Part shown: positions 41,704-50,031 of the stretch, one piece after another | Numbering within the stretch: the first letter of the stretch is position 1 | How the letters are laid out: every line of letters begins with the position of its first letter | Origin: Arthrobacter pascens | GTDB lineage: Bacteria; Actinomycetota; Actinomycetes; Actinomycetales; Micrococcaceae | DNA length: 64,000 nt | NCBI RefSeq assembly: GCF_030815585.1 | Contig: NZ_JAUSWY010000001.1 | Span: 1,550,001 to 1,614,000 of the forward strand | Reading direction: 5' to 3' | The notes under the pieces: model-generated | What the model was told of the DNA's origin: nothing | Seen by the model: only the letters and a program-made list of their open reading frames with translations | Databases searched by the model: none | Program-made: the position numbers and the translations under genes

Positions 41704-42723
41704 ATGGGTAAGTTCCGGGATGCTGTGGATGCAAAGGCACTGCGGTTCGCAGTGGGCTTTCCTGTGGTGCTGGCCGCCGCGTTCGTCTATTGCGCGTCGC
41801 TGTTGCGCCCCAACCTTCCCGAGCCCGTCGCGGTCAGATGGACGGACGACGGCGGGGCCTCCTTTGCTCCGTTCGCCACCTATGCCGTCGGCGGGGCGCT
41901 GATCATTGTGGCGTCCGGCTGGCTGGTCCTGTCACAGGCGGTGCCCGTCTCCAGGCCCGTTGTGATGCGCCGGGTGATGATGGGTGCCGGGCTGTTCCTG
42001 AGTCTTTTCCTCACCAGTGTCCTGGCCGCCGGGCTGGTGGGACAGACCGGCCTATCCGACGCCCGGGAGTCCCGTGTTGACCTCACAGTGCTTGCCTTGG
42101 GCAGCGGCGCCGCGTTGTCGCTGGGCGTGATCATGGGGTTTGTTTTCAAAGCGGACAGGCAATGGTCGCCCGACGACGACCGGGCCTTAGAGCTGGCCGT
42201 GGCCAGGGAGCAGGATCCGGAGCTGGCGGGGGATACGATCCGGCTCTGGGTCCATGCGCGCAGTTCGGTGTTCGTCATGATCGCCGTGGCCAGCCTGTTT
42301 CCGGCGGCGCTGATCACGATCGCCCTTCCGTGGCTTGGCGCGCTGGTGGCGGCGCTGGCGATTATCGCCGCGGCCTTCCTTTGCGCCCGCGTAAAGGCTG
42401 ACCGCAGCGGCCTGCGTGTGCTCGTGGCGGGCGTGCTGCCCGTTATGGACGTACCGGCCGCGGCCATTTCTGCTGCAAGTGCCTCCGACGTCCGCGCGGC
42501 GGACTATGGCGGGTGGGGCTACCGGAACCACAGCGGCACCGAGGCGATGCTCGTCAGCAGCGGGCCCGCCGTCGTCGTACGCAAAACTGACGGCCAAAGG
42601 GTTGCGGTGAGCGGCGGGAGCCCGGCGTCGGCTGCCCGGCTTGCCGATGTCCTCACGCGGGTGGCGGCGCGCGCCCATGGCGGCGGTACCCCCGGCGCAG
42701 CGGGAGCGGGGCCGTTGTCCTAG
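41704..42723 (+). CDS. DUF1648-domain membrane protein
   Basis: The 339-residue protein has an N-terminal DUF1648 element (LLRPNLPEPVAVRWTDDGG, the LP-x-x-x-x-x-HW-like motif) and about six membrane segments in the first 230 residues. A soluble PH-like C-terminal region follows (VAAAISAASASDVRAADYGG, RVAVSGGSPASAARLADVLT). Similar proteins are of unknown function, with links to envelope or peptide-immunity functions in Gram-positives. ATG 41704. It precedes rpiB on the same strand by 79 bases. Confidence 0.78.
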   Translation: MGKFRDAVDAKALRFAVGFPVVLAAAFVYCASLLRPNLPEPVAVRWTDDGGASFAPFATYAVGGALIIVASGWLVLSQAVPVSRPVVMRRVMMGAGLFLSLFLTSVLAAGLVGQTGLSDARESRVDLTVLALGSGAALSLGVIMGFVFKADRQWSPDDDRALELAVAREQDPELAGDTIRLWVHARSSVFVMIAVASLFPAALITIALPWLGALVAALAIIAAAFLCARVKADRSGLRVLVAGVLPVMDVPAAAISAASASDVRAADYGGWGYRNHSGTEAMLVSSGPAVVVRKTDGQRVAVSGGSPASAARLADVLTRVAARAHGGGTPGAAGAGPLS

Positions 42724-42802
42724 TATCCTTGTCCGTGTTGATCTGACCCCGGCCTGGTCCAACCCGGCTGGACCCCAGCGCTAATAATGAACGGATACTG
42801 TC

Positions 42803-43297
42803 GTGACTTCTTCCCCTGCCTTCCCGCGGGTCCACATCGCCACCGACCACGCGGGCATGGAACTCAGCGCCCATCTTGTCGGCCACCTCACGGCCAGGGG
42901 GTATGACGTGGTGGACCACGGGCCCAAGGTCTACGACGCCCAGGACGACTACCCGTCGTTCTGCATCAACGCCGCATTGGCCGTTGTGGCTGACCAGCAG
43001 GCCGGGATCCATGCCCTGGGTATCGTCCTTGGCGGCTCGGGCAACGGCGAGCAGATCGCCGCCAACAAGGTCAAAGGAGTCCGGGCGGCCCTCGCCTGGA
43101 ACCACTCAACCGCCACTTTGGCCCGCGAACACAATGACGCCAACGTCGTGGCCGTGGGCGGCCGCCAGCACAGTGTGGAGGAAGCCACCGCACTGATTGA
43201 GGCCTTCCTCGCAGAGCCGTTCAGCAACGATGAACGCCACGTCCGCAGGATCGGCAAAATTGCAGCCTATGAAGCCACCGGCGAGGTCATCGAGTAG
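42803..43297 (+). CDS. rpiB: Ribose-5-phosphate isomerase B
   Basis: It interconverts ribose 5-phosphate and ribulose 5-phosphate in the pentose phosphate pathway. The 164-residue protein of the mycobacterial-type RpiB has VHIATDHAGMEL at the start, DDYPSFCINAA, GIVLGGSGNGEQIAANK (phosphate and anion hole, with the GNGE of the actinobacterial branch) and REHNDANVVAVGGRQHS. GTG/ATG choice: GTG at 42803 was used. The downstream glycosylase gene begins on the last base of its stop, so the two are coupled. It fits metabolically with xylose use in this genome. Confidence 0.92.
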   Translation: MTSSPAFPRVHIATDHAGMELSAHLVGHLTARGYDVVDHGPKVYDAQDDYPSFCINAALAVVADQQAGIHALGIVLGGSGNGEQIAANKVKGVRAALAWNHSTATLAREHNDANVVAVGGRQHSVEEATALIEAFLAEPFSNDERHVRRIGKIAAYEATGEVIE

Positions 43298-44187
43298 TGC
43301 CGGAAGGGCACTCGGTACGGCGCCTGGCACGCCAGTTCGGCGATGTTTTTGCTGGCGAAACGCTGGCTGTCAGCAGCCCCCAGGGACGGTTTGTCGGCGG
43401 GGCCGCCCTGCTGGATGGCCACACGCTGACGGACGCCCGTTCCCACGGCAAACACCTCTTTCTGCACTTCGAGCATGCGGTGGTGCTGCACGTCCACCTT
43501 GGACTGTATGGTGCCTGGGACTTCGGCGGGGACGCCACCTTCCGCGGCGCCTCCAGTATCGGCGCGCCCAGGAAAGTGGGGGAACGGGAAACTTTCGACG
43601 ACGGTGTCGAGGCCGCGTACTCCGGCCCACCTGATCCCCGTGGTGCCGTCCGGGTCCGGCTGGTCAGCCGGCATGGCTGGGCTGACCTGCGCGGTGCAAC
43701 CACGTGTGCGGCCATCACCGAGGCCGAGGTGCAGGCCGTCCTGGCCCGGCTGGGGCCGGATCCCCTCCGGAACCTCCCGGAGGACAAGGCCCGCTTCGTC
43801 GCGGCGCTGCAGACCCGTAAGGCGCCGATCGCCGCGCTGCTGATGGACCAGAAGGTGATAGCCGGCGTCGGAAATGTCTACCGGGCAGAAGTGCTCTTCC
43901 GCCAACGGCTTGATCCGTGGCTTGCCGGCCAGGCCCTGCTGCGCCCGGCCGCGGAACTTTTGTGGGACGACACCGCGGCCGTGATGTCCGACGGCGTCCG
44001 CGACGGCCGGATCATCACCACGCCGGCGGCGCACTGGGGAGAACGCGCCGGACTGCCGGCCGGCGAGGATGCGCACTATGTGTACAAGCGGCAGGGGTTG
44101 CCATGCAGGGTCTGTGCCGTGCCCGTGGCACTTACCGGGCTTGCTGGCCGGAAGCTCTACTGGTGCGCCGGCTGTCAGCAGAATTAA
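43297..44187 (+). CDS. Fpg/Nei-family DNA glycosylase/AP lyase
   Basis: The 296-residue base-excision enzyme has PEGHSVRRLARQF at the N-terminus, giving the catalytic Pro2 and Glu3. SHGKHLFLHF carries the conserved Lys, RKAPIAALLMDQKVIAGVGNVYRAE is the H2TH motif, and the C-terminal zinc finger is CRVCAVPVALTGLAGRKLYWCAGC. Translation starts at GTG 43297, which shares its G with the rpiB stop. PEGH and the short finger point to the Nei2 actinobacterial group acting on oxidised pyrimidines. A strong terminator follows. Confidence 0.92.
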   Translation: MPEGHSVRRLARQFGDVFAGETLAVSSPQGRFVGGAALLDGHTLTDARSHGKHLFLHFEHAVVLHVHLGLYGAWDFGGDATFRGASSIGAPRKVGERETFDDGVEAAYSGPPDPRGAVRVRLVSRHGWADLRGATTCAAITEAEVQAVLARLGPDPLRNLPEDKARFVAALQTRKAPIAALLMDQKVIAGVGNVYRAEVLFRQRLDPWLAGQALLRPAAELLWDDTAAVMSDGVRDGRIITTPAAHWGERAGLPAGEDAHYVYKRQGLPCRVCAVPVALTGLAGRKLYWCAGCQQN

Positions 44188-44188
44188 C

Positions 44189-44225
44189 AAAAAGCAGGGC
44201 CCCTCGCTGAGGGGCCCTGCTTTTT
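44189..44225. terminator. Bidirectional terminator between nei-like gene and tRNA-Gly
   Basis: AAAAAGCAGGGCCCCTC and GAGGGGCCCTGCTTTTT form a 17-bp perfect stem with a GCT loop. There is a U-run on each strand, so it ends both the rpiB-glycosylase operon and the convergent tRNA-Gly. Confidence 0.95.
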
Positions 44226-44233
44226 AGTCCTGG

Positions 44234-44304
44234 AGGGGACGACGGGAATCGAACCCGCGTAATCAGTTTGGAAGACTGAGGCTTTACCATTAAGCTACGT
44301 CCCC
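44234..44304 (-). tRNA. tRNA-Gly (TCC)
   Basis: The 71-nt cloverleaf has acceptor GGGGACG/CGTCCCC with discriminator T, D arm AGCTTAATGGTAAAGCC, anticodon stem-loop CAGTCTTCCAAACTG with TCC, and T arm GCGGGTTCGATTCCCGT. No CCA is encoded. Confidence 0.95.
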
Positions 44305-44456
44305 GGGAGAAGTGCAGTCCAGCTGTCCAGTGGACTGCCGGAACTGCGGATCTTCGGGCTGGCTGTTCAAGCCGGATATAACTAAACCTAATTCATGCCC
44401 CACGTGTCAAATGTGCAAACACAGCAGGTATGGCCGTAGACTTGCCTGTGCACTTA

Positions 44457-44531
44457 CGGGGTGTAGCTCAGCTTGGCTAGAGCGCCTGCTTTGGGAGCAG
44501 GAAGTCGCAGGTTCAAATCCTGTCACCCCGA
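44457..44531 (+). tRNA. tRNA-Pro (TGG)
   Basis: Acceptor CGGGGTG pairs with CACCCCG, discriminator A. The D arm is AGCTCAGCTTGGCTAGAGC, the anticodon stem-loop CTGCTTTGGGAGCAG with TGG, and the T arm GCAGGTTCAAATCCTGT. It lies just upstream of tig, as in many actinobacteria. Confidence 0.95.
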
Positions 44532-44612
44532 CTCTGCGGCCCGGACCACACGGCCTGGACAGAACATTGCGTTTGCAGAAACCCATCCCACAAACCCAGG
44601 AGTACTTAGACC

Positions 44613-45998
44613 GTGAAGAGCGCTGTCGAGAACCTCACCCCCACGCGGGTCAAGCTCAATGTTGAGGTCCCCTTTGAGGAATTGAAGCCCAGCATCGACG
44701 AGGCATACAAGACTGTTGCTTCGCAGATCCAGGTCCCTGGCTTCCGTAAGGGCAAGGTCCCGTCCAAGCTGATCGATCAGCGCGTGGGCCGCGGCTACGT
44801 CCTGGAGACTGCCATCAACGAAGGCCTCAATGGCTGGTACCAGGCAGCAGTGCAGGAATCCGGCATCCGCCCCCTGAGCCGCCCCGAGGTTGAGATCACC
44901 GAAGTTCCTGACCCCACGTCCACCGACGGTGAACTTAAGTTCCACGCCGAGGTTGATGTCCGCCCCGAAATCGAGCTGCCTGACTACGCCGGCATCAAGG
45001 TTGAGGTTGCAGCGGCAGAATCGTCCGACGAGGACGTCGACAAGGCCCTGGATGAACTGCGTGGCCGCTTTGGCACGCTCAAGTCTGTGGACCGCCCCGC
45101 CGCCGACGGCGACTTCCTGACCATCGACATCACCGCCACGGTTGACGGCGCAGAGGTTGATTCCGCTTCCGGCCTGTCCTACCAGGTAGGCGCCGGCACC
45201 ATGCTCGAAGGCCTGGACGAGGCCGTCACCGGCCTCAGCGCCGACGAAGACGCCATCTTCGACACCACCCTGGTGGGCGGCGAGCACGCCGGTGAGGCCG
45301 CACAGGTCAAGGTTGTCCTCAAGGCCGTCAAGGAGCGCGAACTCCCTGAGGCCGACGACGACTTCGCCCAGCTGGCGTCCGAGTTCGACACCCTCGCCGA
45401 ACTGCGCGAGGACCTGTCCAAGCAGGCCGCTGATTCCAAGGTTGTGGAGCAGGGCGTAGAGGCACGCGACAAGGTCCTGGACAAGCTCGTTGAGCTCGTC
45501 GAGGTTCCGGTTCCGGACTCGGTGGTTGAAGAGCAGCTCGAAGCCCACTTCAAGGAGGGCAACGATCACGGTGAAGGCGAGCACGACACCGAAGAGCACC
45601 GCGAAGAGGTCAAGGCCAACACCGCCCGCGCCTTCCAGAACGAAATCATCCTTGACGCCATCGCCGAAAAGGAAGAAGTCAATGTCAGCCAGAACGAGCT
45701 GATCGACTACATCGTCAGCACCGCCAGCCAGTACGGCATGGATCCGAACCAGTTCGCGCAGATCATTGACCAGAGCGGCCAGGTCCCCATGATGGTCTCC
45801 GAGGTCCGCCGCCGCAAGGCGCTGGCCGTAGTGCTCGGCCAGGCCACTGTCACGGACACCGCTGGAAACACTGTTGACCTCAGCGACTTCGTACGCCCCG
45901 GCGGCGAAGAAGAGGCTCCCGCCGTTGAGGGCGCGACCGACGAGGACTCAACAACTGCGGCCGTTCCGACCGACGATCCCGCAGCCGTGAAGTTCTAG
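44613..45998 (+). CDS. tig: Trigger factor (ribosome-bound chaperone/PPIase)
   Basis: The 461-residue protein has an N-terminal ribosome-binding domain ([20 protein letters not shown], and the signature [14 protein letters not shown]), a FKBP-like PPIase domain (about 160-245, [16 protein letters not shown]) and a C-terminal helical chaperone domain ([20 protein letters not shown] and onward). The last 40 residues are acidic and disordered. GTG at 44613 follows CAGGAG. It leads into clpP1-clpP2-clpX, the common order that joins folding with degradation; a terminator lies in between. Confidence 0.96.
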   Translation: MKSAVENLTPTRVKLNVEVPFEELKPSIDEAYKTVASQIQVPGFRKGKVPSKLIDQRVGRGYVLETAINEGLNGWYQAAVQESGIRPLSRPEVEITEVPDPTSTDGELKFHAEVDVRPEIELPDYAGIKVEVAAAESSDEDVDKALDELRGRFGTLKSVDRPAADGDFLTIDITATVDGAEVDSASGLSYQVGAGTMLEGLDEAVTGLSADEDAIFDTTLVGGEHAGEAAQVKVVLKAVKERELPEADDDFAQLASEFDTLAELREDLSKQAADSKVVEQGVEARDKVLDKLVELVEVPVPDSVVEEQLEAHFKEGNDHGEGEHDTEEHREEVKANTARAFQNEIILDAIAEKEEVNVSQNELIDYIVSTASQYGMDPNQFAQIIDQSGQVPMMVSEVRRRKALAVVLGQATVTDTAGNTVDLSDFVRPGGEEEAPAVEGATDEDSTTAAVPTDDPAAVKF

Positions 45999-46021
45999 CA
46001 CTCCCCGGCATGCCACTGCAT

Positions 46022-46061
46022 GGCAGCCCCTGGACCCACCGGTCCGGGGGCTGCCTGCTTT
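46022..46061 (+). terminator. Terminator of tig
   Basis: GGCAGCCCC (46022-46030) pairs with GGGGCTGCC (46047-46055), and inside it GGACC pairs with GGTCC around CACC. A short TGCTTT follows. It separates tig from clpP1, which therefore needs its own promoter in 46062-46195. Confidence 0.8.
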
Positions 46062-46195
46062 AACCGCAGCGTTCCCGGCGTCGTGCGCCGTCAGCGAACA
46101 GCGCGATTCCGGCGAACAAATCGATCCCTAAAACGGTTAGTGTCCAAGTAGTGAAGTTCAGTGATGTCACCGTCACCAGCGAGAGGTAAGAACAC

Positions 46196-46834
46196 ATGTC
46201 ACAGCACGCCGAGGCCCCACGGATGGCTACTGTCGATCCTGCAGCCCAGGACAACTACATCTACAACCGGCTCCTGAAAGAGCGGATCATCTGGCTTGGC
46301 TCCGAGGTGCGCGACGACAACGCAAACGCCATCTGCTCCCAGCTGCTGCTTCTGTCCGCGGAGAACCCGGACAAGGACATCTACCTCTACATCAACTCGC
46401 CCGGCGGCTCGGTCACGGCCGGCATGGCCATCTACGACACCATGCAGTTCATTCCGAACGACGTCGTTACCGTCGCCACCGGACTGGCCGCTTCCATGGG
46501 CCAGTTCCTGCTGTCCTCAGGGACCAAGGGAAAGCGCTACGCCACCCCCAACGCCCGTGTCCTGATGCACCAGCCTTCCGGCGGCATTGGCGGTACTGCC
46601 TCGGACATCAAGATCCAGGCCGAGCTGATCCTCCACATGAAGAAGGTGATGGCCGAACTGACGGCCGACCAGACCGGCCAGACCGTGGAGACCATCCTCA
46701 AGGACAACGACCGCGATAAGTGGTTCACCGCCACCGAGGCCCTCGAATACGGCTTCTTTGACAAGATCGCTGCCCACGCCGGTACTGTGTCCGGCGGCGG
46801 CGGAACGCAGAACTCCGCCAACGGCGAGAAGTAA
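46196..46834 (+). CDS. clpP1: ATP-dependent Clp protease proteolytic subunit ClpP1
   Basis: The 212-residue serine protease subunit has Ser100 (GLAASMGQ), His125 (VLMHQP) and Asp174 (NDRDKW) as its triad, and [19 protein letters not shown] for the oxyanion and ring contacts. ATG 46196 follows a GAGAGG site. In actinobacteria ClpP1 and ClpP2 form one mixed tetradecamer fed by ClpX or ClpC1. The tail after residue 200 is Gly/Asn-rich. clpP2 starts 32 bases downstream, a clear operon. Confidence 0.96.
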   Translation: MSQHAEAPRMATVDPAAQDNYIYNRLLKERIIWLGSEVRDDNANAICSQLLLLSAENPDKDIYLYINSPGGSVTAGMAIYDTMQFIPNDVVTVATGLAASMGQFLLSSGTKGKRYATPNARVLMHQPSGGIGGTASDIKIQAELILHMKKVMAELTADQTGQTVETILKDNDRDKWFTATEALEYGFFDKIAAHAGTVSGGGGTQNSANGEK

Positions 46835-46866
46835 CCGGCACGAAGACAGAACTGGATTCAGGAGCA

Positions 46867-47532
46867 ATGGACATGAACTACAATTTCGGATCGTCTGCCG
46901 GTAACCTGCCCACCAGCCGCTACGTGCTGCCGCAGTTCGAGGAACGCACCCCGTACGGCTTCAAGCGCCAGGACCCGTACACCAAGCTGTTCGAGGACCG
47001 CATCATCTTCCTCGGCGTCCAGGTGGACGACGCTTCGGCGGACGACGTTATGGCCCAGCTGCTCGTCCTGGAGTCCACCGACCCGGACCGCGACATTACG
47101 CTCTACATCAACTCGCCGGGTGGTTCCTTCACCGCCATGACCGCGATCTACGACACCATGCAGTACATCCGGCCGGAAATCCAGACCGTCTGCCTGGGCC
47201 AGGCAGCCAGCGCTGCAGCAGTCCTCCTCGCCGCTGGTACCCCCGGCAAGCGGCTGGCACTGCCCAACGCACGCGTCCTGATCCACCAGCCGGCACTCTC
47301 CGGCGGCCAGGGCGGCCAGGCGTCCGACCTCGAGATCCAGGCAGCGGAAGTCATGCGGATGCGTTCCTGGCTTGAGGACACGCTGGCGCACCACTCGGGC
47401 CGCACCTCGGAGCAGGTCAACAATGACATCGAGCGCGACAAGATCCTGACAGCGGCTGAGGCCATGAGCTACGGCCTCATCGACCAGGTGCTGGATTCAC
47501 GCAAGATCAAGCCGCAGGCGATTACCAGGTAG
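46867..47532 (+). CDS. clpP2: ATP-dependent Clp protease proteolytic subunit ClpP2
   Basis: The 221-residue second subunit has the triad Ser115 (GQAASAAAV), His140 (VLIHQP) and Asp191 (IERDKI), and [19 protein letters not shown]. Its N-terminal extension (about 40 residues before [10 protein letters not shown]) is typical of the P2 form and is usually processed. ATG 46867; an in-frame ATG two codons on is possible. It is co-transcribed with clpP1, with a hairpin between it and clpX. Confidence 0.96.
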   Translation: MDMNYNFGSSAGNLPTSRYVLPQFEERTPYGFKRQDPYTKLFEDRIIFLGVQVDDASADDVMAQLLVLESTDPDRDITLYINSPGGSFTAMTAIYDTMQYIRPEIQTVCLGQAASAAAVLLAAGTPGKRLALPNARVLIHQPALSGGQGGQASDLEIQAAEVMRMRSWLEDTLAHHSGRTSEQVNNDIERDKILTAAEAMSYGLIDQVLDSRKIKPQAITR

Positions 47533-47545
47533 TCAGTCTCCGAGT

Positions 47546-47581
47546 GCCGGTGCGGTCCACTTCATTTTGGGCCGCACCGGC
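47546..47581 (+). terminator. Hairpin after clpP2
   Basis: GCCGGTGCGG (47546-47555) and CCGCACCGGC (47572-47581) form a 10-bp stem over a 16-base loop, 14 bases past the clpP2 stop. It has little U-tract, so it may only attenuate read-through into clpX. Confidence 0.65.
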
Positions 47582-47710
47582 CTTCGCTTTCCACCCTTGA
47601 GGCCGAATGTGACCTAGAGTGGATGTTGTCACGGCCGGTCCTCCCAGGCTGGCCGAGATTCCAGCAACGGTGCAAAGCTGCCTGGCAGCAAGATACTAAG
47701 GGGTTCACAT

Positions 47711-48991
47711 ATGGCTCGGATTGGCGAGAGCACGGATCTGCTGAAGTGTTCTTTCTGCGGAAAGAGCCAGAAGCAGGTGCGCAAGCTCATTGCCGGGCCC
47801 GGTGTCTACATCTGCGACGAATGCATTGAGCTCTGCAACGAGATCATTGAGGAAGAGCTCGCAGAAGTTGCCGATCTGGGAAGTTTTGAACTTCCCAAGC
47901 CCCGCGAAATCTTCGACTTCCTGCAGGAATACGTCATTGGCCAGGAACCTGCCAAGCGCTCCCTCGCCGTCGCCGTCTACAACCACTACAAGCGGATCCA
48001 GGCCGGCCACGCCCCGAAGAGCGGCAGCCTCGCAGATGCCAGCCACCACGACGACGTCGAAATCGCCAAGTCCAACATCCTCCTGATCGGCCCCACCGGC
48101 TGCGGCAAGACCTACCTCGCGCAGACCCTCGCCCGGCGGCTGAACGTCCCGTTCGCGGTGGCCGATGCCACCGCCCTGACCGAAGCCGGATACGTGGGCG
48201 AGGACGTCGAGAACATCCTCCTCAAGCTCATCCAGGCAGCGGACTACGACGTCAAGAAGGCCGAACAGGGCATCATCTACATTGACGAGATTGACAAGAT
48301 CTCCCGCAAGAGCGAGAACCCCTCCATTACCCGTGACGTCTCCGGCGAAGGAGTCCAGCAGGCGCTGCTGAAGATCCTCGAAGGAACGGTAGCCTCGGTT
48401 CCGCCGCAGGGGGGCCGCAAGCATCCGCACCAGGAATTCATCCAGATCGACACCACCAACGTGCTGTTCATCGTGGCCGGCGCCTTCGCCGGACTGGAAG
48501 AGATCATCGGTTCCCGCTCCGGGCGCAAGGGCATCGGTTTCGGAGCCCCGCTCAACGACGCCAGCAACAAGGTTGACTCCTACGGTGAGGTCATGCCTGA
48601 GGACCTGCTGAAATTCGGCCTGATCCCGGAGTTCATCGGACGGCTTCCTGTGATCACCACGGTGTCCAGCCTGGACCGCGACGCCCTCATTCAGATCCTC
48701 TCCACCCCGAAGAACGCCCTGGTCAAGCAATACCAGAAGATGTTCCAGATCGACGGCGTGGAGCTGGTCTTCGACGACGACGCCCTTGACGCCATTGCGG
48801 ACCAGGCCCTCGAACGCGGCACCGGCGCGCGTGGCCTGCGCGCCATCATGGAGGAAGTTCTGCTCCCGGTCATGTTCGACCTTCCGAGCCGCGAGGACGT
48901 GGCCAGCGTGGTCATCACCGCTGACGTGGTGCTGAGCAAGGCGGAGCCCACCCTGGGCGCCCACGTGGCCAAGCGCCGCAAATCAGCCTGA
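47711..48991 (+). CDS. clpX: ATP-dependent Clp protease ATP-binding subunit ClpX
   Basis: The 426-residue AAA+ unfoldase has an N-terminal zinc-binding domain with Cys13, Cys16, Cys35 and Cys38 (CSFC...CDEC). Walker A is GPTGCGKT (127-134), Walker B is [10 protein letters not shown], the pore loop GYVGED, the sensor region [10 protein letters not shown], and sensor II lies in [14 protein letters not shown]. The IGF-like ClpP-docking loop is [13 protein letters not shown] at 47711. It follows clpP2 by 178 bases and delivers tagged substrates to ClpP1P2. Confidence 0.96.
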   Translation: MARIGESTDLLKCSFCGKSQKQVRKLIAGPGVYICDECIELCNEIIEEELAEVADLGSFELPKPREIFDFLQEYVIGQEPAKRSLAVAVYNHYKRIQAGHAPKSGSLADASHHDDVEIAKSNILLIGPTGCGKTYLAQTLARRLNVPFAVADATALTEAGYVGEDVENILLKLIQAADYDVKKAEQGIIYIDEIDKISRKSENPSITRDVSGEGVQQALLKILEGTVASVPPQGGRKHPHQEFIQIDTTNVLFIVAGAFAGLEEIIGSRSGRKGIGFGAPLNDASNKVDSYGEVMPEDLLKFGLIPEFIGRLPVITTVSSLDRDALIQILSTPKNALVKQYQKMFQIDGVELVFDDDALDAIADQALERGTGARGLRAIMEEVLLPVMFDLPSREDVASVVITADVVLSKAEPTLGAHVAKRRKSA

Positions 48992-49065
48992 TCCCGCCTT
49001 CCAGGCCAGGCCCTCGCCGTAATATCGCCCGTTATCCCCAGCTGAAGACCCCGAGGACATTACCC

Positions 49066-49680
49066 ATGATTGAAACCACCGCCAACCAGGCCGATTTCTG
49101 GTTTGACCCGCTGTGCCCCTTCGCGTGGATCACATCGCGCTGGATCGGCGAAGTGGAAGAAGTCCGCGATATCAGGACCGTCTGGCACGTGATGAGCCTT
49201 GCTGTCCTCAACGAGGGCAGGGACCTGGAGCCCGCCTATCGCGAATCCATGGACAAGGCGTGGGGGCCGGTGCGGGTCATCATCGCCGCCAGGGACGAGC
49301 ATGGCGAGCACGTCGTGAAAGAGCTGTACGACGCCATGGGCACCCAGATCCATGAGGGCGGCCAGAAGGACTTCGATATCGTCATCAGCAAGGCGCTGGC
49401 GGAGTGCGGCCTTCCTTCGGGGTTGGCGGATGCCGCCACCACGGATGCGTTTGATGCCCAGCTGAGGGCAAGCCACGAAGAAGGCATTTCCTTGGTGGGC
49501 CAGGACGTTGGCACCCCGGTGGTCGCGTTCAACGGGACAGCGTTCTTCGGACCCGTGCTGACCCGCATCCCGCGGGCCGAGCAGGCCGGACAGCTCTGGG
49601 ACGCGACGGTAACACTGGCCTCCTACCCGCACTTCTTTGAGATCAAGCGCAGCCGCACCGAACGTCCCCAGTTCGACTGA
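49066..49680 (+). CDS. Mycothiol-dependent nitroreductase family protein (Rv2466c-like, DsbA fold) with CPFA site
   Basis: The 204-residue thioredoxin/DsbA-like protein has ADFWFDPLCPFAWITSRWI near the start, VWHVMSLAVLNEGRDL, KAWGPVRVIIAA, VGTPVVAFNGTAFFGPVLTR with the cis-Pro, and HFFEIKRSRTERPQF. These match the M. tuberculosis Rv2466c family, where the active site is CPWC. Here the nucleophilic Cys17 is kept, but the resolving position is Ala20. That would limit it to a monothiol mechanism, consistent with using mycothiol to resolve. ATG 49066. No operon partner. Confidence 0.88.
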   Translation: MIETTANQADFWFDPLCPFAWITSRWIGEVEEVRDIRTVWHVMSLAVLNEGRDLEPAYRESMDKAWGPVRVIIAARDEHGEHVVKELYDAMGTQIHEGGQKDFDIVISKALAECGLPSGLADAATTDAFDAQLRASHEEGISLVGQDVGTPVVAFNGTAFFGPVLTRIPRAEQAGQLWDATVTLASYPHFFEIKRSRTERPQFD

Positions 49681-49705
49681 AACCGCCTCTATCCGAAGAT
49701 CCGAA

Positions 49706-49751
49706 AAGAGCCCCGGGAGAACTACATTCATGTAGTTCTCCCGGGGCTCTT
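49706..49751. terminator. 22-bp perfect inverted repeat
   Basis: AAGAGCCCCGGGAGAACTACAT (49706-49727, shown in full here as two halves AAGAGCCCCGG and GAGAACTACAT) pairs exactly with 49730-49751 over a TC turn. It lies 26 bases past the nitroreductase stop. There is no clear U-run; the stem is unusually long for a terminator. Confidence 0.75.
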
Positions 49752-49951
49752 GCGCTTCCTATTTTGCGGGACCAGAATGGGTTTTACCCACTTCGAAAGA
49801 AGAGGGACGCAGGAACCAAAGATTCAGTGATATGTATCTGACGCAGCCATCGGCAAAGTCAGATACAAGCTACCAGTGACGAGGTAGGAAGACCTGAAGA
49901 TCCGAGGATCCTGCCAGACCATCAAAGACGTCACCAGATGGCCGAAAAGTC
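49752..49951. other. Non-coding stretch with hairpins, no gene seen
   Basis: No frame here looks coding. GGGT-TTT-ACCC near 49780 and a 9-bp perfect stem GTATCTGAC/GTCAGATAC (49834-49842 with 49858-49866, with GCC/GGC inside) give it RNA-like structure. It could hold a small RNA or simply be the space between two terminators. Confidence 0.4.
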
Positions 49952-49987
49952 GAAGCCCCACCAACGGCAAAACGCTGATGGGGCTTC
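49952..49987 (-). terminator. valS terminator
   Basis: On the minus strand GAAGCCCCA and TGGGGCTTC (plus 49952-49987) pair, extended by CAGCG/CGTTG inside, and are followed by ACTTTTC. It lies 44 bases past the valS stop. Confidence 0.75.
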
Positions 49988-50031
49988 CCCTTTGCCCTAA
50001 AACAGGCCGGCACCTAAAACAGGCTGGTGGC

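Noticed and set aside
46062..46195. ClgR-type operator upstream of clpP1
   Set aside because: Several GCG-containing segments are present, but I could not match a defined ClgR motif by eye with confidence.
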